From Rhodospirillaceae bacterium (GTDB lineage Bacteria; Pseudomonadota; Alphaproteobacteria; Thalassobaculales; Thalassobaculaceae), in assembly GCA_002701455.1 (NCBI GenBank), contig NZVJ01000051.1, positions 14,323-20,642 on the forward strand: a stretch of DNA of 6,320 nucleotides, written 5' to 3'. A program made the translations under genes and the position numbers. Position 1 is the stretch's first letter; each line of letters opens with the position of its first letter. Under the pieces are notes generated by a model, which was not told where the DNA came from, did no database searches, and saw only the letters and a program-made list of their open reading frames with translations. Positions 5,387 through 6,320 of this stretch are shown piece after piece.

Positions 5387-6316
5387 ATGTTGTCTGAAGA
5401 TATAGATCTTATTTGCCTAGGTGAACCAATGGTTGAATTTACGCGTGTTCAAACTGATGAAGAAGAAAACCTATACATTCAGGGGTTAGGCGGGGATACA
5501 TCGAATTGTGCCATAGCTGCCGCCCGGCAGGGTGCTGCAGTTGCTTACATAACCGCAGTTGGGGATGACCGGTTTGGTCGCTTTGCTATAGATCTTTGGA
5601 AAAAGGAGGGCATCGATATTTCTGGCGTCGCAGTTTTTGATGAATTTCCAACAGGTATCTATTTCATAGAGCCATCGGGCAACGGACGCGACTTTACCTA
5701 TTACCGAACCGGATCGGCTGCAAGCAGGCTGACGTCAGATGATCTTCCAAAAACCTTAATTAAGAAATCGAAATTTCTACATCTATCTGCAATCAGTCAA
5801 GCTATTAGCGGAACTGCAGCAGCAACATGCGCCCACGCCATAAGTTTTGCAAAAAAAAATAAAGTTAGAATATCCTATGACACCAATTTACGCTTAAATC
5901 TATGGGATCTTAAACGGGCGAGGGATGTGATACATGAAACGGCAAAGCAAGCAGATATTTTGCTTCCAAGTCTCGATGAAGCGCGAGTGCTAAGCGGAAA
6001 AAGTTCCATTGAAGATATTGTCGATTTTTATTTGGATTTTAACCCGCAGGTGCTCGCACTAAAGTGTGGCGAACAAGGTGCGGTAATTGCATTTGAAGAT
6101 AAAGTTGAAACCATCCGGCCAATTAGCGTCGATGCAGTTGATACCAGTGGAGCTGGAGACACTTTTGATGGTGCATTCCTCTCACAATTGTCCAAAGGAT
6201 ACTCTCCATTAGACTCAGGAAGGTACGCCGTGACAGCAGCTGGACTATCAGTGGAAGGGTATGGTGCGGTAACACCCATCCCGACAAAAAGTAGTGTTTT
6301 GAGAAAGCTTCAATAA
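5387..6316 (+). CDS. kdgK: 2-keto-3-deoxygluconate kinase-like PfkB-family sugar kinase
   Basis: This 309-residue cytoplasmic ribokinase-fold enzyme is predicted to phosphorylate 2-keto-3-deoxygluconate (KDG) with ATP to KDPG, feeding the Entner-Doudoroff route. The first PfkB signature is GGDTSNCAIAAARQG (35-49), of the GGDT type seen in KdgK. The second is DTSGAGDTFDGAF (252-264), with catalytic base D258 and the anion-hole GAGD. YYRTGSAASRL (105-115) and YDTNLRLNLW (164-173) match the sugar-acid-binding segments of bacterial and archaeal KDG kinases, where the Y/R pair and a later arginine (here R169) contact the carboxylate. Length equals that of E. coli KdgK. GGAG lies 5 bases before the ATG. 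It is divergent from the aldolase/dehydrogenase operon, which fits co-regulation in sugar-acid breakdown. No KDPG aldolase (eda) is in the window; the gene ends 4 bases before the right edge. Fructokinase or a related 2-keto-3-deoxy-acid kinase remains possible. Confidence 0.88.
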   Translation: MLSEDIDLICLGEPMVEFTRVQTDEEENLYIQGLGGDTSNCAIAAARQGAAVAYITAVGDDRFGRFAIDLWKKEGIDISGVAVFDEFPTGIYFIEPSGNGRDFTYYRTGSAASRLTSDDLPKTLIKKSKFLHLSAISQAISGTAAATCAHAISFAKKNKVRISYDTNLRLNLWDLKRARDVIHETAKQADILLPSLDEARVLSGKSSIEDIVDFYLDFNPQVLALKCGEQGAVIAFEDKVETIRPISVDAVDTSGAGDTFDGAFLSQLSKGYSPLDSGRYAVTAAGLSVEGYGAVTPIPTKSSVLRKLQ

Positions 6317-6320
6317 AGAC

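Noticed and set aside
5851..5859. Run of nine A bases in the kinase gene as a frameshift or slippage site
   Set aside because: The reading frame continues intact through it with full-length family similarity. There is no sign of a second product.
6028..6279. 83-codon minus-strand frame inside the kinase
   Set aside because: It lies opposite the conserved ATP-binding signature and has no independent support.
1..6320. Search for CRISPR arrays, insertion sequences, tRNAs, attachment sites, toxin-antitoxin or phage-defence genes
   Set aside because: No repeat arrays, transposase motifs, tRNA-like cloverleaf or defence domains were seen. The window is almost entirely metabolic coding sequence.

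Overview
The window is a compact bacterial stretch with eight genes, seven complete and one cut by the left edge. Almost all of it is coding, base composition is moderately AT-rich, and clear Shine-Dalgarno sites precede the genes. The mix of sugar-acid and hydroxy-acid catabolic enzymes, together with a small secreted four-cysteine nuclease-fold protein, suggests a proteobacterium, perhaps a marine or soil alphaproteobacterium. That assignment is inference from protein style. No rRNA, tRNA or other marker gene is present to confirm it.

Left part, + strand (1-1623). The window opens inside the C-terminal end of an isopropylmalate/D-malate/tartrate dehydrogenase-type enzyme. One base after its stop comes a YeaE-like aldo/keto reductase, whose ribosome site lies inside the end of the dehydrogenase gene. 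A short gap leads to a small exported staphylococcal-nuclease-fold protein in which the usual catalytic arginine appears to be glutamine. This strand then meets the next block head-on, with only 4 bases between the stop codons.

Middle part, - strand (1628-5258). Four tightly packed genes read right to left: an RraA-like aldolase/decarboxylase, a D-2-hydroxyacid dehydrogenase, an HpcH/HpaI-family class II pyruvate aldolase and an Ldh2-family (YbiC-like) 2-hydroxyacid dehydrogenase. Gaps are 8, 31 and 13 bases and each gene has its own good ribosome site, so they look like one operon.

Right part, + strand (5387-6316). A 2-keto-3-deoxygluconate kinase-like PfkB sugar kinase is transcribed divergently from the operon across a 128-base intergenic region. 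That region must hold the promoters of both units and contains short repeated motifs that could be an operator.

Together the operon and kinase look like a catabolic module for a sugar acid or related hydroxy acid. The two dehydrogenases would act on opposite stereoisomers around a shared 2-keto acid. The two aldolase-type enzymes would cut keto-acid intermediates to pyruvate-level products. The kinase would send 2-keto-3-deoxy acids into a phosphorylated Entner-Doudoroff-type branch. Transporter, regulator and dehydratase genes are not in the window, so the true substrate cannot be read from it. Each enzyme belongs to a known family. What may be undescribed is the combination.
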